Assembly (NCBI GenBank): GCA_023427575.1
Contig: JAEZAY010000407.1
Span: 1 to 7,011 of the forward strand
Direction of reading: 5' to 3'
DNA: 7,011 nucleotides
Source of the DNA: Bacteroidota bacterium
GTDB lineage: Bacteria; Bacteroidota; Bacteroidia; Chitinophagales; Chitinophagaceae
The translations under genes were made by a program, and so were the position numbers. Below the pieces are notes generated by a model that was not told where the DNA came from, did no database searches, and was given only the letters and a program-made list of their open reading frames with translations. Below are positions 6,349 to 7,011 of the stretch, piece by piece (position 1 is the first letter of the stretch; each line of letters begins with the position of its first letter).

Positions 6349-6795
6349 ATGAAAACACGCGTACTTTTTGCCTTTCTTTTAATGGTTAGTATCAGCGCTT
6401 CATTTGCCAATAATATTGGTGAAGTAAGGAAGCAGGTAGTTCAAAATTTTAATAAGGAATATGCCAATGCTACCGACATTAAATGGACTGTTACCAACCA
6501 GTTTACTAAAGTAACTTTTAAACTGGAAGATCAGATTTTATTTGCTTATTACAATCTTGATGGAGAACGCATGGCTGTATCCAGAAATATTTTGGCGGGC
6601 CAGCTGCCACTTGCACTGAGTGAAGATATTAAAAAATCGTATAGCTCATATTGGGTAACCGATATGTTCGAGATTCTGGATAAGGATGGTACACACTATT
6701 ATGCTACCATCGAAGATTCTGATCAGCGGATTGTACTAAAAGGCTCCAGTTTTGCCGGAAGCTGGTCCGTACACAAACGAAAATCAAAAAGCTAA
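6349..6795 (+). CDS. Small exported PepSY-like (beta-lactamase-inhibitor-protein-like) domain protein
   Basis: From ATG 6349 the product has 148 residues. It begins with a clean signal peptide at 1-20 (MKTRVLFAFLLMVSISASFA|NN). The frame is open back to an ATG at 6286, but those 21 extra residues would precede the signal peptide, so 6349 is preferred. The mature part follows the pattern of small Bacteroidota periplasmic proteins of the PepSY-like group (PF11396 type): a helix with NFNKEYANATDIKWTV, strands TKVTFKLEDQILFAYYN, LDGERMAVSRNI, then LPLALSEDIKKSY and a second strand set ending in a basic tail (HKRKSKS). The family has no established enzymatic role; binding or inhibition has been suggested from the fold only. 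No cysteines or metal motifs are seen. It is monocistronic as far as visible, with its own terminator just downstream. The coding sequence looks AT-richer than the genes to its left. Family call is from pattern, not alignment. Confidence 0.82.
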   Translation: MKTRVLFAFLLMVSISASFANNIGEVRKQVVQNFNKEYANATDIKWTVTNQFTKVTFKLEDQILFAYYNLDGERMAVSRNILAGQLPLALSEDIKKSYSSYWVTDMFEILDKDGTHYYATIEDSDQRIVLKGSSFAGSWSVHKRKSKS

Positions 6796-6805
6796 ACAAT
6801 TATTT

Positions 6806-6833
6806 AAAAGAGCCTCCGAAAGGAGGTTTTTTT
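6806..6833 (+). terminator. Intrinsic (Rho-independent) terminator after the PepSY-like gene
   Basis: The GC core CCTCC (6813-6817) pairs with GGAGG (6822-6826) around a GAAA tetraloop. The stem extends outward by A-T and G-T pairs between the upstream AAAAGAG and the following run of seven T residues. It begins ten bases after the stop codon. The A-run on the 5' side means it could also act in the opposite direction. Confidence 0.9.
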
Positions 6834-7011
6834 ATTGGGAATTCCAGGTACCGGATCATCAAACCCCTTTTGATTATTCACCGAAAAAAACAGTTTCCTT
6901 TACAAAACGAATAAATATTTAGTTGCCTTCTTGTCGGAAACTTAAGTAGATGCAGTTCGGATAGTTTTATTTTATTTTGCTGCAAAATCTGAACAATCAA
7001 TAAGCAATTTG
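6834..7011. other. AT-rich non-coding tail, no gene supported
   Basis: I find no coding frame, tRNA or other RNA gene in these 178 bases. They are AT-rich and look like an upstream or intergenic region of a gene beyond the right edge. TTATTTTG at 6972-6979 is one mismatch from the Bacteroidota -7 element TAnnTTTG, but no TTG box lies at the proper distance upstream. Confidence 0.5.
6974..6988. repeat. Perfect 7-bp-arm dyad (possible operator)
   Basis: ATTTTGC and GCAAAAT are exact reverse complements separated by one base. The dyad overlaps the weak -7-like TTATTTTG, a place where a repressor site could sit. It is not followed by a T-run on either strand, so a terminator is unlikely. In AT-rich DNA a chance origin is quite possible. 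Confidence 0.35.

Overview
The window reads as a chromosomal segment from a Bacteroidota bacterium, probably close to Chitinophagales. The main reasons are a C-terminal type IX secretion (T9SS) type A sorting domain, the linker type that usually precedes it, a small exported PepSY-like protein, and starts without clear Shine-Dalgarno sequences. I see no transposase, integrase, phage gene, CRISPR array, tRNA or rRNA.

Left part (1-2787): an FtsX-type ABC permease on the minus strand runs off the left edge. Immediately upstream of it on the same strand is its ATPase, which closely resembles YbbA. Diverging from the ATPase on the plus strand is a TesA-like SGNH esterase that carries a lipoprotein signal. 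This is the same arrangement as tesA / ybbA-ybbP in Escherichia coli. It points to an envelope module in which a mechanotransmission-type (LolCDE/MacB/YbbAP class) transporter works with a lipid-ester hydrolase.

Middle part (2842-5050): tesA is followed on the same strand by an exported protein of unknown function. That gene converges, with a 13-bp gap, on a long minus-strand gene for a T9SS-exported protein with a predicted beta-propeller.

Right part (5124-7011): a GH43 glycoside hydrolase lies upstream of the T9SS gene on the same strand, and the two may be co-transcribed. No SusC/SusD pair is visible, so this is not a classical polysaccharide utilisation locus within the window. Diverging from GH43 is a small exported PepSY-like protein, closed by a clear intrinsic terminator. 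The last 178 bases hold no gene I can support, only one short perfect dyad.

No wholly new system is evident. The best lead is the TesA-YbbAP module with a membrane-anchored TesA. Next are the GH43/T9SS pair and the uncharacterised exported protein.
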